64,000 nucleotides of DNA from NCBI GenBank assembly GCA_963723495.1, contig CAVRQR010000002.1, positions 186,001-250,000 of the forward strand. The letters are read 5' to 3'. The translations under genes were made by a program, and so were the position numbers. The first letter of the stretch is position 1. Every line of letters begins with the position of its first letter. This DNA is from Gp6-AA40 sp963723495. Lineage in GTDB: Bacteria; Acidobacteriota; Vicinamibacteria; Vicinamibacterales; UBA2999. The notes under the pieces were generated by a model, which did not search any database, was not told the origin of the DNA, and saw nothing but the letters and a program-made list of their open reading frames with translations. Of the stretch, positions 18,592-29,669 are shown one piece after another.

Positions 18592-19188
18592 ATGACACCC
18601 ACACTCTCAGCCACGCGACTTCGAATTGTTCTCACCGCGCTGGTCGCGGTCAGTTTCTGCTTCGCCGTTCAGCCCGATGTTGCCGCCGTCAAGGTGACCA
18701 TCAATTTCGAGAAGACGTTCGACTTCAAACAGGCTCGTACATGGGCGTGGAATCCCGAAGGCGGACAGGTCATCGTCGGTCGAACAAAAGACGATGACCC
18801 GGAAAGGGTCAAACAACGCGCGGAACCGATCATCCTCGATGAAGTCAGTAAGCAGATGCCCCGTCGCGGCGTGCAACCGGCCACCGGCACGGCGGATCTG
18901 ACGTTGACGTACTACCTGCTGCTGACCGTCGGAACATCCAGTCAGACGCTCGGCCAATTCCTGCCGTCAGTCGCGCAGTGGGGGCTGCCGCCGTTCTCCC
19001 CGTCCACGACCTCTCTCGAGATGATCGAGCAGGGCTCGCTGGTGATCGATATGAGCGCCAACAATCGGCTCGTCTGGCGAGGCATTGGCGAAGCCAAGAT
19101 CAAGCTCGAGGACGATCAGAAGAAGCGCGAAGCACTGCTGCGTGAGGGTGTGCGAGACCTGCTGCAGCGGTTTCCGCCGAAGTCCTAG
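18592..19188 (+). CDS. Exported DUF4136 domain protein
   Basis: 198 residues with an N-terminal signal-like segment (LRIVLTALVAVSFCFA). The mature domain has the DUF4136 pattern: VNFEKT.DF...RTWAWNP at the start, a middle strand TADLTLTYYLLLTVG, then GSLVIDMSANNRLVWRGIGEA and a terminal helix ending LLQRFPP. DUF4136 proteins are periplasmic or outer-membrane lipoprotein-like proteins of unknown function; here no lipobox cysteine is evident. 32 bases after the arsC-like gene and probably co-transcribed. Confidence 0.85.
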   Translation: MTPTLSATRLRIVLTALVAVSFCFAVQPDVAAVKVTINFEKTFDFKQARTWAWNPEGGQVIVGRTKDDDPERVKQRAEPIILDEVSKQMPRRGVQPATGTADLTLTYYLLLTVGTSSQTLGQFLPSVAQWGLPPFSPSTTSLEMIEQGSLVIDMSANNRLVWRGIGEAKIKLEDDQKKREALLREGVRDLLQRFPPKS

Positions 19189-19239
19189 CCGATCCGTTGT
19201 CGTGTCGAGCCGCCGTGCCTGGTGGCAGCCCGGTTGCAG

Positions 19240-19844
19240 CAGCCGGGATGCATGCTGGCGGCTTTCGATATCCCGTAAGCTGGGGAGAGCTATTTCGACG
19301 CACGCTCACTTCTTTCTGGCGCTCTTCCCCGCCATTCTGTGCGTGCTCGCTGTCGCCAGCTTCTTCCCGATCAGCAACTTCATCGACGACCTGGTGCGTC
19401 TCCTCCAGCCGATTGCCGCAACTGACGTGCTGACGCTGCTCGAGGATCCTGCAATGGCCCCTCGCATTCGCGCTGGTGTCCACGGCGATCGGCAGCGTCT
19501 ACTACTTCGCGCCCGACGCGGAACAGGACTGGGTGTGGATTACGCCAGGCGCGGTCCTCGGAACCCTGCTCTGGGTACTCGTCTCGCTCGGCTTCAAGTA
19601 TTACGTCGCTAATTTCACGGACTACAACGCCACGTACGGAACGGTTGGCGCCGTGATCGTGATGATGCTGTGGTTCTATATGTCCAGCCTGGCCATCCTC
19701 ATTGGTGCGGAACTCAATGCCGAGATCGAACACGCGTCTCCGCACGGCAAGGATCCCGGGGAGAAGGTTCCCGGCCAGAGACGAAGGATCGGCGTGGCTG
19801 CGGCCCGCGAGTATCAGGCCCGGCTGCGCGCATCCGGTCGTTAG
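19240..19844 (+). pseudogene. yihY/BrkB family membrane protein, internally deleted
   Basis: Three recognisable pieces of a YihY protein occur in order but in different frames. WGELFRRT (near 19278) belongs to the N-terminal entry. FFLALFPAILCVLAVASFFP through LVRLLQPIAATDVLTLLED (19311-19445) is the first membrane part. LQWPLAFALVSTAIGSVYYF onward (from about 19450) continues to WVWITPGAVLGTLLWVLVSL, WFYMSSLAILIGAELNAEIE and a stop at 19844. About 20 residues between pieces one and two, and about 90-100 between two and three, are missing compared with usual family length (about 280-300 residues), and the last join is out of frame. So this is not a simple one-base error. Probably a dead gene, unless the assembly dropped two segments. 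Confidence 0.75.
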
Positions 19845-20947
19845 TCGCTCGCGGCGCGCGCTTTCACGAGCATGGGCTTCTCGACACCGGGCCTCGTGAT
19901 GCGCTGACGGCCGGTCGGCCGTTTTCCAGCCTCGAACGCTGGAATCGGAACAGCTTTTCCGGTTTCCGCCGATTCGTACAACGCCTCGACGATCCGCACG
20001 TCCTGCATCCCTTCCTCGCCCGACGGCTCCGGTTCGCGATGTTTCAGGATGCAATCCGAGAAGTACAGCAGCTCCGGCGCAAACTGGTCGCGCTTACCGA
20101 TTCGTTTCCTCGTCGTCTTGCCGTTGATGGTCAGTTCGTACGCCAACCCTTCTGCGTACTCGTAGGCGGGATCGACGTGGAGTTGGCCCTTCGTGCCCAC
20201 GATGCGGTAGGAAGCGACGTCGGCCGCGGCAAAGCTGGTGACGAATGCCGCGACGCGTTCGCCATCGAACCGGAGGAGCGCGCCCGTTGATTCATCGATC
20301 TCTTCCAGGATCTTCCTGCCCGAATTGACGGAGATCGCCATGACCTCCTTTGGCTCGGCACGAAACAGGTAGCGCGCCGCATTGATGCAGTAGATACCGA
20401 TGTCGTAGAGCGTTCCGCCTCCGAGATCCTTCTTCGTTCGGATGTCGCCGGGCTTCACGGTCATCGAAAACGTTGAATTGAAGAACTTCGGATCACCGAG
20501 CCGTCCACCCCGGACCAGATCGACCGCCTTCAGGTTGATCTCTTCGAAATGCAGTCGATACGCGATCATCAGCTTGACCTTGTTCTCACGACAGGCCTCG
20601 ATCATCTGCTCGCATTCGTCAGCGGTGACAGCCATCGGTTTCTCACACAGCACGTGGACGCCGGCGTTCGCGGCACGAATGGTGTACTCGGCGTGCATGG
20701 AATTCGGCAGCGCGATGTAGACCGCATCCACCTGCTCGAGGCAGGCCTGATACTCGTCGTACGAGAACGTGAGGTCGACGCGATACTTCTTCGCTAATGC
20801 CCTGAGCTTGGTCCGGTCATCGCTCACGAGCGCGGCGAGACGGGAATTGCGTCGCGCGTGCGCGAACGCCGGCAGCACCGCGACCTGGGCAATGTGGCCC
20901 AGGCCTACGACCGCGTATCTGACTGGGCCACCGTTGCGTCGGCTCAT
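19841..20947 (-). CDS. Gfo/Idh/MocA family NAD(P)-dependent oxidoreductase
   Basis: 368 residues from ATG 20947 with AGAGG upstream. N-terminal Rossmann domain: VVGLGHIAQVAVLPAF dinucleotide motif, AVYIALPNSMHAEY, and the family signature HVLCEKPMAVTADE. C-terminal alpha/beta substrate domain with GGGTLYDIGIYCINAARYLF. Catalyses reversible oxidation of a sugar or sugar-derivative hydroxyl; members include glucose-fructose oxidoreductase, inositol dehydrogenases and biliverdin reductase. The GGGTL.DIG.Y segment is common in glucose-fructose oxidoreductase-like proteins. No export signal is retained, so it is probably cytosolic. Its stop overlaps the yihY remnant by four bases. Confidence 0.9.
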   Translation of the reverse strand: MSRRNGGPVRYAVVGLGHIAQVAVLPAFAHARRNSRLAALVSDDRTKLRALAKKYRVDLTFSYDEYQACLEQVDAVYIALPNSMHAEYTIRAANAGVHVLCEKPMAVTADECEQMIEACRENKVKLMIAYRLHFEEINLKAVDLVRGGRLGDPKFFNSTFSMTVKPGDIRTKKDLGGGTLYDIGIYCINAARYLFRAEPKEVMAISVNSGRKILEEIDESTGALLRFDGERVAAFVTSFAAADVASYRIVGTKGQLHVDPAYEYAEGLAYELTINGKTTRKRIGKRDQFAPELLYFSDCILKHREPEPSGEEGMQDVRIVEALYESAETGKAVPIPAFEAGKRPTGRQRITRPGVEKPMLVKARAASD

Positions 20948-21044
20948 TCGACACCTCTTTCTGCGCGATGTCGACGCAAGGCACATGCCGCCCGGCAGGC
21001 AGTGTGGCTCGCAGGTAGCAGGATTGCAACCAACCGATGCCAGC

Positions 21045-21715
21045 ATGCATCGCCTGACGCCTGTTGGATCCCAAGAGCTGTTATCCGTCGCGAGCGTTGA
21101 CGGCTACCTGATCGAGCGGCTCTACACTCGATGCGCTTCCTTCTACGACTGGTTGTGTGGGCCTCTGCTCGAAGCGGGACGGCGAGAAGCGGTGCGTCAG
21201 CTGGGTCTCGATTCCGGTGACGCACTTCTGGAGATCGGGATCGGGACGGGGCTGACCGCGCCTCTCTATCCACTCGGCTGTAAAGTCACGGGTATCGATC
21301 TTTCCGCATCCATGCTGCATCAGGCGGCCAAGCACGTGGGTGCCGATACGAACCGGCACATCCGGCTGCTCCGAATGGATGCGAGCAGGCTTGCGTTCCC
21401 GGATGAGTCATTTGATGCGGTGTACGCGGCCTATGTCATCACCGTCGTGCCAGATCCGGTGGCCGCACTGCGCGAGATGCGGCGAGTCTGCCGAGTCGGT
21501 GGTCGCATTCTCTTGCTCAATCATTTCCTCAGCGAGATGCTCCCTTTTTTTCAAAGGTCGAGCGACTGATCTCGCCGCTCACGGCACGGCTTGGCTTCAG
21601 GGCGGACCTCGATGCGCATGTCCTCCTGTCGCAGGCATGCCTGCGACCCGTCAGCATGCGCAAGGTCAACACACACAGTCTCTGGACAGTCATCGACTGC
21701 CGACGCGACTACTGA
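21045..21715 (+). CDS. SAM-dependent methyltransferase, phosphatidylethanolamine N-methyltransferase (PmtA)-like; one frameshift
   Basis: About 223 residues when restored. The N-terminal pattern LIERLYTRCASFYDWLCGPL and SAM-binding motif I LLEIGIGTGLTAPLYP, followed by VTGIDLSASML, AFPDESFDAV and a late GGRILLLNHF, match PmtA/UbiE-like enzymes; the Y...Y/FYD entry is typical of PmtA, which methylates phosphatidylethanolamine toward phosphatidylcholine. The frame breaks at a run of seven T (21545-21551). With eight T it continues as FFSKVERLISPLTARLGF to RRDY and stops at 21715, the normal family end. Starts 97 bases from the divergent oxidoreductase and overlaps treZ by seven bases tail to tail. 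Substrate assignment is moderate. Confidence 0.8.
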
Positions 21716-23540
21716 TCCTTCGGCGCCGAACGGAGCAGCCATGCACAGTGTGGCTGCAGACGCCAGCACCCGTCGTCAAAAGACGGATAGACGCCGTTTC
21801 CGCCGTACTTGGATCGTTCGCTGCAGAACACGAGCTCCCATTTGTGATTCTTCGCAGGTGCGATCAGGGGGTCGTTCATGGAGAAGGTCTTCAACGGTCC
21901 CAGATTGAGGACGAGCAGGCGGATGTCAACGCCGGCGCGATAGCGAACCAGCGCGATTTGCGGCGTCGGCGCGGAACTGTCCACCGTGACCGCTGGCGTA
22001 CCGAGCGCCAGGAAGACCGGATCGCTGCGTCGTAACCCAATGAGATCCGGGTACCAACTGACGCGCTTCTTCGCCTGCCTGCGTCGCTCGCCAGTCCAGG
22101 CGACACGCATGGAACGACGCCTCGTCTCCAGGGACAGGAAGCCGTTCCCTGATCTCGGGCGACGACAGTGAAGGAAACTGCGACAGGAACTCGAGACGCC
22201 CACGATGCACAAGCTCCGCAAGCGGAGGCCGATGATCGGCGAAGTACGTGAATGACTGCTCAACGGCTTCTTCCTGCCCCTGGAAGAGCAACGGCGCCGC
22301 AGGTCCAAGCATGAGCAGCGCCGATAGCGCCCGCCATTGACCGCGATCGACCGTCTGATGGAGTCGACGGCCCGTCCCGGTATTGGCGACCTGATCGTGA
22401 TTCTCGAGAAAGCAGACGAACCCGCTGTGCGGATGCCTGGTCGCATCGCTGCCACGCGGCTGCTTCTGCCACGAATACCATTGCCCCTGATAGAGGAGGT
22501 TCTGCCGCGCCATGACGGCGAGCTCATGCGCCGTGCCTTGATAGTCGGCGAAATACGCCTCGCTCCGCCCCGTCAGCGCAACGATCGCGGAGTGGTGCCA
22601 GTCCTCGTTCCAGATGCTGTCGACACCGGAGTCGTCCTCGCCGAGCCGCACAAGCGAGGTGTCCTGGTGTTCGCTTTCGGCGGTGAGATAGACACGCCGC
22701 GGTGCCGCCGACGCACGCGCATGATCGGCCAGTTCGTGGATGATGTGCGTCGGAGATCGATCGACGAGCGCATGCGTGGCATCGAAGCGAAGGCCGTCAA
22801 AGCGGGTACTCCTCCAGCCAGTGGCGCACGTTCTCGCGTATGAAATGCCGGACGGCGCCCGAGCACGGCCCGTCCAGATTGAATCCCTGCCCCCACTCGG
22901 TCTCGTGCTCAGCGACATAGAACTTGCTGAACTCACCGACCACGTTGCCGGATGGCCCGAGATGGTTGTAGACGACATCGAGAATGACCGCGAGCCCGAG
23001 AGCATGCGCCGCATCTACGAAGCCGCGCACGTCGTCGGGCGTACCGTAGTGATGAAACGGCGCGAACAGAAACACCCCGTCATAGCCCCACCCAAACCGG
23101 CCATCGAATTCAGCGATCGGCATGACCTCCAGCGTCGTGACCCCGAGTGACGCAAGGTGCGGCAATCGCTCGCGCGCCGACGCCCATGTGCCACCGACGG
23201 TGAAGGTTCCGACGTGGAGTTCGTAGAGGATCTGTCGATGCCGTGGCTGCGCGCCGCCCCAGTCGCGCGAGTGCCACTGGTAAGAACCAGGGTCGACGAT
23301 CATCGACGGTCCAAATGGTCCATCCGGTTGAAAGCGCGACACCGGATCAGGACGTAGCCCTTGCGGCAGCCTCAACCAGTACCGCTGACCGTGAGCGACA
23401 TCGGGCACCGTCGCCACGAAATACCCATCGTCGAGCGGCTGCATCGCGAGATCCGGTCGTCCGTCGATGACCAGCGCGATCTCGCGGTGCGATGGTGCCC
23501 ACACAGTGAACACGGTTCCCTCGGGGACCGAGAATCGCAC
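21709..23540 (-). CDS. treZ: Malto-oligosyltrehalose trehalohydrolase (GH13), two frameshifts
   Basis: Hydrolyses the alpha-1,4 bond next to the terminal trehalosyl unit made by TreY and releases trehalose. Restored length is about 610 residues. The N-terminal beta domain (TVFTVWAPSHREIALVIDG) is followed by the (beta/alpha)8 catalytic domain with ILYELHVGTFT, ILDVVYNHLGPSGN, nucleophile region FDGLRFDATHAL, general-acid strand YLTAESEHQD and CFLENHDQVAN, then APLLFQGQE. The C-terminal domain ends CWRLQPHCAWLLRSA. Frame breaks lie near 22800 (after RHWLEEY) and near 22090 (before KKRVSWYPDLIGLRR). No catalytic residue is lost. GTG at 23540 is the likely start. Lies 30 bases from the debranching enzyme on the same strand. 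Confidence 0.88.
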
Positions 23541-23569
23541 CCAATCGCGGCGGACGTGCCTGACCGGAT

Positions 23570-25630
23570 TTACGCTGCGGCGACATCTGGATTCCCGGTC
23601 GACGTACGTAGTGTCATGAACGATCGCAGCACCTCGGCGACGCTCCAGGCCTGTGCGATGCAGCCGCGTGGCGCGTACGGCTCGGTCGCGTCGAAGACCT
23701 CGCTGATCGATCCAACGCAGGCATCGCTCAAGTGGCTGTTGAAGGCCGTAAGAAGGGATCGAGCTTCCGCGTGTCGGCCAGGGTACACCCGCAGCCACGC
23801 GTCAATGAAGGGACCGATCAGCCATGCCCACACGGTGCCCTGGTGATAGGCGGCATCCCGCGCGCGCAAATCGCCGAAGTACTGCGCCTTGAAATCGGCA
23901 TGTCCCGGCGCCAGCGTTCGCAGTCCATACGGCGTGAGCAGACGCTCGGCCACGATATCGATCACGCGTTGCCAGCGTTCCTGCTCGAGTACCGGATGAC
24001 GAAGAGACATGGCAAAGATCTGATTCGGGCGCAGCGACGAATCGTCGCCCGACTCCCCGTCCACGATGTCATACAGATACTGGCCATCGGCGAACCAGAA
24101 ACGACGATTGAAAGCCGCGCGCGCGCGTGCGGCAGCGCCGTCCAGATCCGAGGCGTCCCGGGCGAGCGATCGACGCCAGTCGGCGAGCAGACGCACCGCG
24201 TTGTACCAGAGTGCGTTGATCTCGACAGTCTTGCCCCGACGCGGCGTCACGACCCAATCGCCGACCTTGGCATCCATCCACGTGAGCGCGAGGTTCGGAG
24301 CGCCCTGCGTCAACAGGCCGTCGTAATCGACGCGAATGCCGAATCGTGTTCCCGACAGGTGCAGCCGGACGACCTCTTCCAGCGACGGCAACAGATCGCG
24401 AAGCGTGTCGACATCCTTCGAAGCGGCCAGATAGCGATCGAGGGCATGGAAGAACCACAATGTCGCGTCTGCCGTGTTGTACAGCCCTTCCTGATCGCCT
24501 TCCGGGAACAGGTTCGGGATCAACCCGTCACGCAGGTGACGGGCGAAGGTGAGGAGGATTCCGCGCGCTTCCGCGATGCGCCCGGTGCACAACGCGAGCC
24601 CCTCGAGGCTGATCATCGTGTCGCGTCCCCAATCCGTGAACCAGTGATATCCAGCGATGACACTACGCGCTTCGTCGCCAGCGGCGCGAGCGCGAGTCGC
24701 CTCAGCCGCTCGCGTGGCCGGCTCGATGACGAACTGATCTGCCGCGAGCACCAGCTCCGCGCAGAGTGGGTCGTCACCGGCAGCCTCCGCGGAGCCAAGC
24801 AGGCGTGATCGCCGATGAACTTCGGCGTTCAGCGCGTCGTCAGTCGCGATCGAGTCAAGGCTCATGGTGCCTTCGGTCGAGGCGATGATCGTCGCTCGCT
24901 CACCTTCCGTGAGATCGAGTTTGAAGTATCCGGGGCTCCACGTATCGCCGACCGACGCGTAGCCGCGCTGCTGTTCGAGCAGATAGGGAACGTCCTTGGT
25001 GACCTCCGGGTGGAGCGTGAAGGACGACTCGTGGTCGCGCAGTGCCATCACAGTGGGAGGCACTGACGGGTCGAGTGTGGCTTCGAGATAGCCGCCGCGC
25101 GCGAGCAGAACGGGAGAGGCTGGCAGCACGTAATCGACGGTGGCTTCGTGAGGCCGGGCATGGAGATGCGGCCGGATTCCCAGGCGAATCGGCGCCGGCG
25201 CGTGCAGCACCTGGTAGGTCACCATCACCGTGTTCTGCAGCCGCGGCATGATCAGACGTTTCTCGATCGTGACGCCGTCGATTTCGTATCGCCACACCGG
25301 CAACCCACTCACCAACTGGAAATGTGTGACCACGTTGCGCGGTGCCGTGGACACGCGGCTGAGCCATCCGATGCCTCCGCCGGTGAGTCGTACTCGTTCG
25401 TCCAGTCGCGAGACGAGCACCATCCGCCCGAGCGGCGCGGGAAGCGCCGCCACGAGGAGCGCATGGTAACGACGGGACAGAAATCCACCGACTGTCCCCG
25501 AGGCGTAGCCGCCCAGGCCATTGGTCACGAGCCACTCGAGCGCCGCCAGCCGATCCCAGTCTGTGGCTGAACTCCCGATGTCGCGGACGATCTCAGTGGA
25601 CGTGCGAGAAGCGGATTCGACGGTGATCAT
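23570..25630 (-). CDS. Glycogen debranching enzyme, amylo-alpha-1,6-glucosidase type (GH133)
   Basis: 686 residues, uninterrupted. The N-terminal GDE_N beta-sandwich opens with EWLVTNGLGGYASGTVGG and SRRYHALLVAAL. The C-terminal (alpha/alpha)6 catalytic domain carries GYHWFTDWGRDTMISLEGL, RDGLIPNLFPEGDQEG, YNTADATLWFFHAL, GAPNLALTWMDAKVGDWVVT and RGTVWAW-type YHQGTVWAWLIGPF. These are conserved in archaeal and bacterial debranching enzymes that remove alpha-1,6 branches of glycogen. No signal peptide, so cytosolic. Directly upstream of treZ on the same strand, so branch removal and trehalose release are probably co-transcribed. Confidence 0.93.
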   Translation of the reverse strand: MITVESASRTSTEIVRDIGSSATDWDRLAALEWLVTNGLGGYASGTVGGFLSRRYHALLVAALPAPLGRMVLVSRLDERVRLTGGGIGWLSRVSTAPRNVVTHFQLVSGLPVWRYEIDGVTIEKRLIMPRLQNTVMVTYQVLHAPAPIRLGIRPHLHARPHEATVDYVLPASPVLLARGGYLEATLDPSVPPTVMALRDHESSFTLHPEVTKDVPYLLEQQRGYASVGDTWSPGYFKLDLTEGERATIIASTEGTMSLDSIATDDALNAEVHRRSRLLGSAEAAGDDPLCAELVLAADQFVIEPATRAAEATRARAAGDEARSVIAGYHWFTDWGRDTMISLEGLALCTGRIAEARGILLTFARHLRDGLIPNLFPEGDQEGLYNTADATLWFFHALDRYLAASKDVDTLRDLLPSLEEVVRLHLSGTRFGIRVDYDGLLTQGAPNLALTWMDAKVGDWVVTPRRGKTVEINALWYNAVRLLADWRRSLARDASDLDGAAARARAAFNRRFWFADGQYLYDIVDGESGDDSSLRPNQIFAMSLRHPVLEQERWQRVIDIVAERLLTPYGLRTLAPGHADFKAQYFGDLRARDAAYHQGTVWAWLIGPFIDAWLRVYPGRHAEARSLLTAFNSHLSDACVGSISEVFDATEPYAPRGCIAQAWSVAEVLRSFMTLRTSTGNPDVAAA

Positions 25631-25770
25631 CGCTGTGCTCAGGTCCCACTCATGGGATGACCAACGAACGTAGTGTCCAGCTACAGCCGGACCGTGCGTG
25701 TCCGCCGTCGCAAGGTTGATGCCTGACGGTCATTCAGTGGCTGGCATATTGCTATTTCATCACTCTCGCT

Positions 25771-26892
25771 GTGACACGCCGTGCGACATCGAAGCGCTTC
25801 AGGAAGTCTCATCGAGTGGCCGGATCAATCGAGGGCAACGCTCAGTCGGCCCGGTCGGCCGGATTGGTCTACGTCACCGATCGGACACCCGGTATCCGCC
25901 GCGTTCCTCGCGGCCGCGGCTTCCATTACCTCGATCAACGAGGACGCCGCGTGACACGTCGAGCAGACCTCGACCGCATTGCAAAACTTGCCGTGCCCCC
26001 GGCATGGAAGGACGTTTGGATTTGCCTGAATCCGAGAGGGCATCTGCAGGCGTGTGGCCGCGACGCGCGCGGCCGCAAGCAGTACAGGTATCACGCGAGC
26101 TGGCGACAGATCCGGGACGAAGTGAAGTACGACCAGATGCTTGCGTTCGCATTGGCACTCCCGGCCCTTCGTCGACAGATCGCCAGGGATCTTTCGGCAC
26201 CGGGCCTCCCCCGGCGCAAGGTCATCGCGGCAGTCGTGCTACTGCTCGAGAAGACGCTCATTCGAGTCGGCAACGACGAGTACGCGCGCGACAACAACTC
26301 GTATGGCCTGACGACGATGCGCAACCGGCACGTGCGTGTATCGAAGTCGACGCTACGTTTCCGCTTCACCGGAAAAGCCGGAAAGACACATGACATCGCC
26401 TTCAACGATCAGCGTCTGGCCAGGATCGTCAGGCGATGCCAGGACCTCCCTGGTCACGAGTTGTTCGGATACATCGATGAGAACGGCAAGGCACAGGACA
26501 TCGGCTCGGGCGATGTCAACGCCTACCTGCGCGAGGTGACGGGTCAGGAGTTCACTGCCAAGACTTTCAGAACGTGGGCGGCAACGGTGCTCGCGGCGTG
26601 CGCTCTGCAAGACGCGCCCGACCACCAATCTACTGCCGAGGCGAAACGGCACATCGTGAAAGCTGTCGAGGCCGTTGCAGGTTTGCTCGGCAATACCGCG
26701 GCTATTTGTAAGAAGAGCTATGTCCACCCGGCAATTCTGGACGCCTACGTCGATGGATCTCTGCCACGGACCAGGCGGAAGCGACGCCTGAAAGCGGTCC
26801 CGGCTCCTCTTCCGGACTTTCATCGCATGGAAACAGCCGTTCTCGCATGGCTGCAGCGCTTGCAGCGCAGTGCTCAAAAGCGGACCGCGTAG
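25771..26892 (+). CDS. Type IB DNA topoisomerase (poxvirus-like bacterial family)
   Basis: Relaxes supercoils by nicking one strand through a 3'-phosphotyrosine. 373 residues from GTG 25771. N-terminal TopIB domain has LVYVTDRTPGIRRVPRGRGF, LAVPPAWKDVWIC and GRDARGRKQYRYH; the catalytic domain has LIRVGNDEYARDNNSYGLTT, FRFTGKAGK, TAKTFRTWAAT, and active-site Tyr317 in CKKSYVHPAIL. The catalytic Arg/Lys/Arg/His/Tyr set appears complete. Divergent from the debranching enzyme across 140 bases and 101 bases upstream of treY. Topoisomerase IB has no known role in trehalose metabolism, so it is a neighbour by position only. Confidence 0.92.
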   Translation: MTRRATSKRFRKSHRVAGSIEGNAQSARSAGLVYVTDRTPGIRRVPRGRGFHYLDQRGRRVTRRADLDRIAKLAVPPAWKDVWICLNPRGHLQACGRDARGRKQYRYHASWRQIRDEVKYDQMLAFALALPALRRQIARDLSAPGLPRRKVIAAVVLLLEKTLIRVGNDEYARDNNSYGLTTMRNRHVRVSKSTLRFRFTGKAGKTHDIAFNDQRLARIVRRCQDLPGHELFGYIDENGKAQDIGSGDVNAYLREVTGQEFTAKTFRTWAATVLAACALQDAPDHQSTAEAKRHIVKAVEAVAGLLGNTAAICKKSYVHPAILDAYVDGSLPRTRRKRRLKAVPAPLPDFHRMETAVLAWLQRLQRSAQKRTA

Positions 26893-26993
26893 CACGACAG
26901 TTCGGCGCCTCGCTGGCGTTCAAATTGCTTTATTCGACACGGCTGAGTCGCATCTCAAGGCGCAGGTCTACCAAGCGGCTCCACTCACTTTCC

Positions 26994-29669
26994 ATGACAC
27001 CCATCACGGCGGCCCTCTCGGCGACGTATCGGTTGCAACTGCACGCCAACTTCACGTTCGACGATGCCGCCGGGCTGTCCGATTACCTCTCCGAGCTGGG
27101 CATCACGCATCTTGTACTGCTCGCCGTACCTGCAGGCAGCGCGCGGAAGCACTCACGGCTACGACGTCACCGATCACACGCGATCCAACGCGGAGCTCGC
27201 AGGTGAAGAGGGTCTGAGGCGTTTTGTGGCGGCATTGAGAGCTGCGGGCCTCGGACAGGTGCTCGACATCGTTCCCAATCACATGGCGATCTCGAGCCCC
27301 GAGAACTGGTGGTGGGCCGACGTCCTCGAAAATGGTCCATCCAGTCACTTCGCGTCGTACTTCGATGTGGAGTGGGAGCCGCCTGAGGCGCGTCTGCGTA
27401 ACACCGTGCTGATTCCGATCCTGCGCGACCACTACGGCCGCGTCCTTGAAGCCGGAGAGATGGAGATCGTCCGGCGCGGTGCGGAGTTTCAAATTCGCTA
27501 CGGCGAGAACACGTATCCCGTGAGCCCCAGCTCGCTCGGCCCGCTGCTCGGAAGGGCCGCTCGCCAATCGGGCTCAGACACGCTCGCCTTTCTCGCCGAT
27601 GCCTTCAGTGGACTGCCGCGTCCCACGGCAACCGATCGCGCGAGCGTGCGACGGCGGCATCGCGACAAGGCCGTGCTCCGCGAGCAGCTGCGACGGCTGC
27701 TCGACGAAAACGCGTTCGCGGCGACGGCCGTCGATCAGGTCATCTCCGACATGAACGGCGACCCCGATGCGCTGCACGCGCTGCTCGAAATGCAGAACTA
27801 CCGGCTCGCCTGGTGGCGCAGCGCCGATCGCGATCTGGGATACCGGCGGTTCTTCGATGTCGACACGCTCATCGGCTTGCGGGTTGAAGATGAACAGGTC
27901 TTTGAGGACACACATCTCCGCGTGCTCGAGTGGGTGCACGAGGGCGTGCTCGACGGGCTGCGGATCGATCACCCCGATGGTCTGCGCGATCCGCTCGAGT
28001 ACTTCGAGCGCCTGCGCGCGGCTGCCCCGGACACGTGGGTGGTCGCCGAGAAGATTCTGGAACCAGGAGAGACAACTTCCCCACGAGTGGCCGATCGCGG
28101 GAACGACCGGTTACGACTTCCTGAATCGGGTCATGGGACTCTTCGTCGATCCCGATGGAGAAACCCCGCTCTCCGAGTTCTACCAGGAATTCACGGGACA
28201 AACGGTCGACTATCGCCGGGCTGTCCGCGACAAGAAGGTGCAGGTCCTGCGTGAGGTCCTCGGCAGCGACGTGAGCCGCCTGACCAACGTGCTCTTGCAG
28301 ATCTGCGAGCAGCATCGGCGTCATCGCGACTACACCCGCCACCAGCTGACCGACGCGCTCCGCGAGTTGGTCGCCTGGTTCCCTGTCTATCGGACCTATA
28401 TCCAGCCCTACGCCGGAAAGATTTCCGAGAGTGACCGGCGCGTCATCGAGGTCGCTGCATGCGCGGCGATGAAAGAACGTCCGGATGTCGAAGCGACGCT
28501 GTTCGAGTTCCTGCGTGACTTGCTGACGCTGGTCGTGACCGGCGATCTCGAGAAGGAGTTCGTGGCCCGGTTCCAGCAGTTGACTGGCCCGGCCATGGCG
28601 AAAGGTGTCGAGGACACCGCGTTCTACACCTACAACCGCTTCATCGCGCTGAACGAGGTGGGCGGCGATCCCTCCCGATTTGGAACGAGTGTCGCGGAGT
28701 TTCACGACGCGGCAGACATGACGCAACGTGAGTGGCCGCTCACGATGCTCGCAACGGACACGCACGACACCAAGCGGGGCGAGGATGTCCGCGCACGCCT
28801 CGCACTGCTTTCTGAGCAGCCGGCGTCGTGGATGGACGCGGTTCGCCGATGGTCGGCGCTGACCCAGCCGCACCGCAGCGGCGAGTTGCCCGATCGCAAC
28901 ACTGAGTACTTCTTCTACCAGACGCTCGTTGGCGCCTGGCCGCTCTGCACGGAGCGTCTCACCGCCTACATGGAGAAGGTCAGTCGCGAAGCAAAGGTGC
29001 ACACATCCTGGACCTCACCTCAGCCTGAATACGACGCGGCACTCCGGCACTTCGTGTCGGCCTGTCTCGGCAACACGGCCTTCATGGACGACGTGCGCCG
29101 GTTTGTCGAACGACTGATGGAGCCCGGTCGAATCAACTCGCTCGCGCAAACCCTCATCAAGCTCACATCGCCAGGCATACCCGATCTGTATCAGGGAACC
29201 GAGCTCTGGGCCTTGAACCTGGTCGATCCCGACAATCGCCGCCCGGTGGACTACACCACGCGCCGTCAGGCGCTCGCCTCAGTGAAGTCTCTGACTCCGC
29301 CGGCCATCTGGCAGCGCGCCGATGAAGGTCTTCCCAAGATGTGGGTGACACACGCCGCACTGCAAGTGAGACGCCGACGGCGGGACGCGTTCTCGGCTCA
29401 CAGCCTCTATACGCCCGTTGTACGCACACGGTCCGCTCGCGGGTCACGTCGTCGCCTTTCAACGTGGCGAAAGCGTCGTGACGATCGTGCCCCGCCTCGT
29501 GATGACGGCTGCCGGGCGCTGGAGCGGGACGACCGTGCGGATTGCCGGCCGGCATTTGGGACAACGTGATCACCGGGGAGCGCGTGAACGAGGGGGATAT
29601 CGACGTCGGGGATCTCTGGCACGACTTCCCGGTCGCGCTGCTCGAGCGCATCGATTCTCGAGGAACCGC

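Noticed and set aside
27869..29002. 377-codon minus-strand open frame inside treY
   Set aside because: Antisense to conserved TreY catalytic sequence; no family resemblance.
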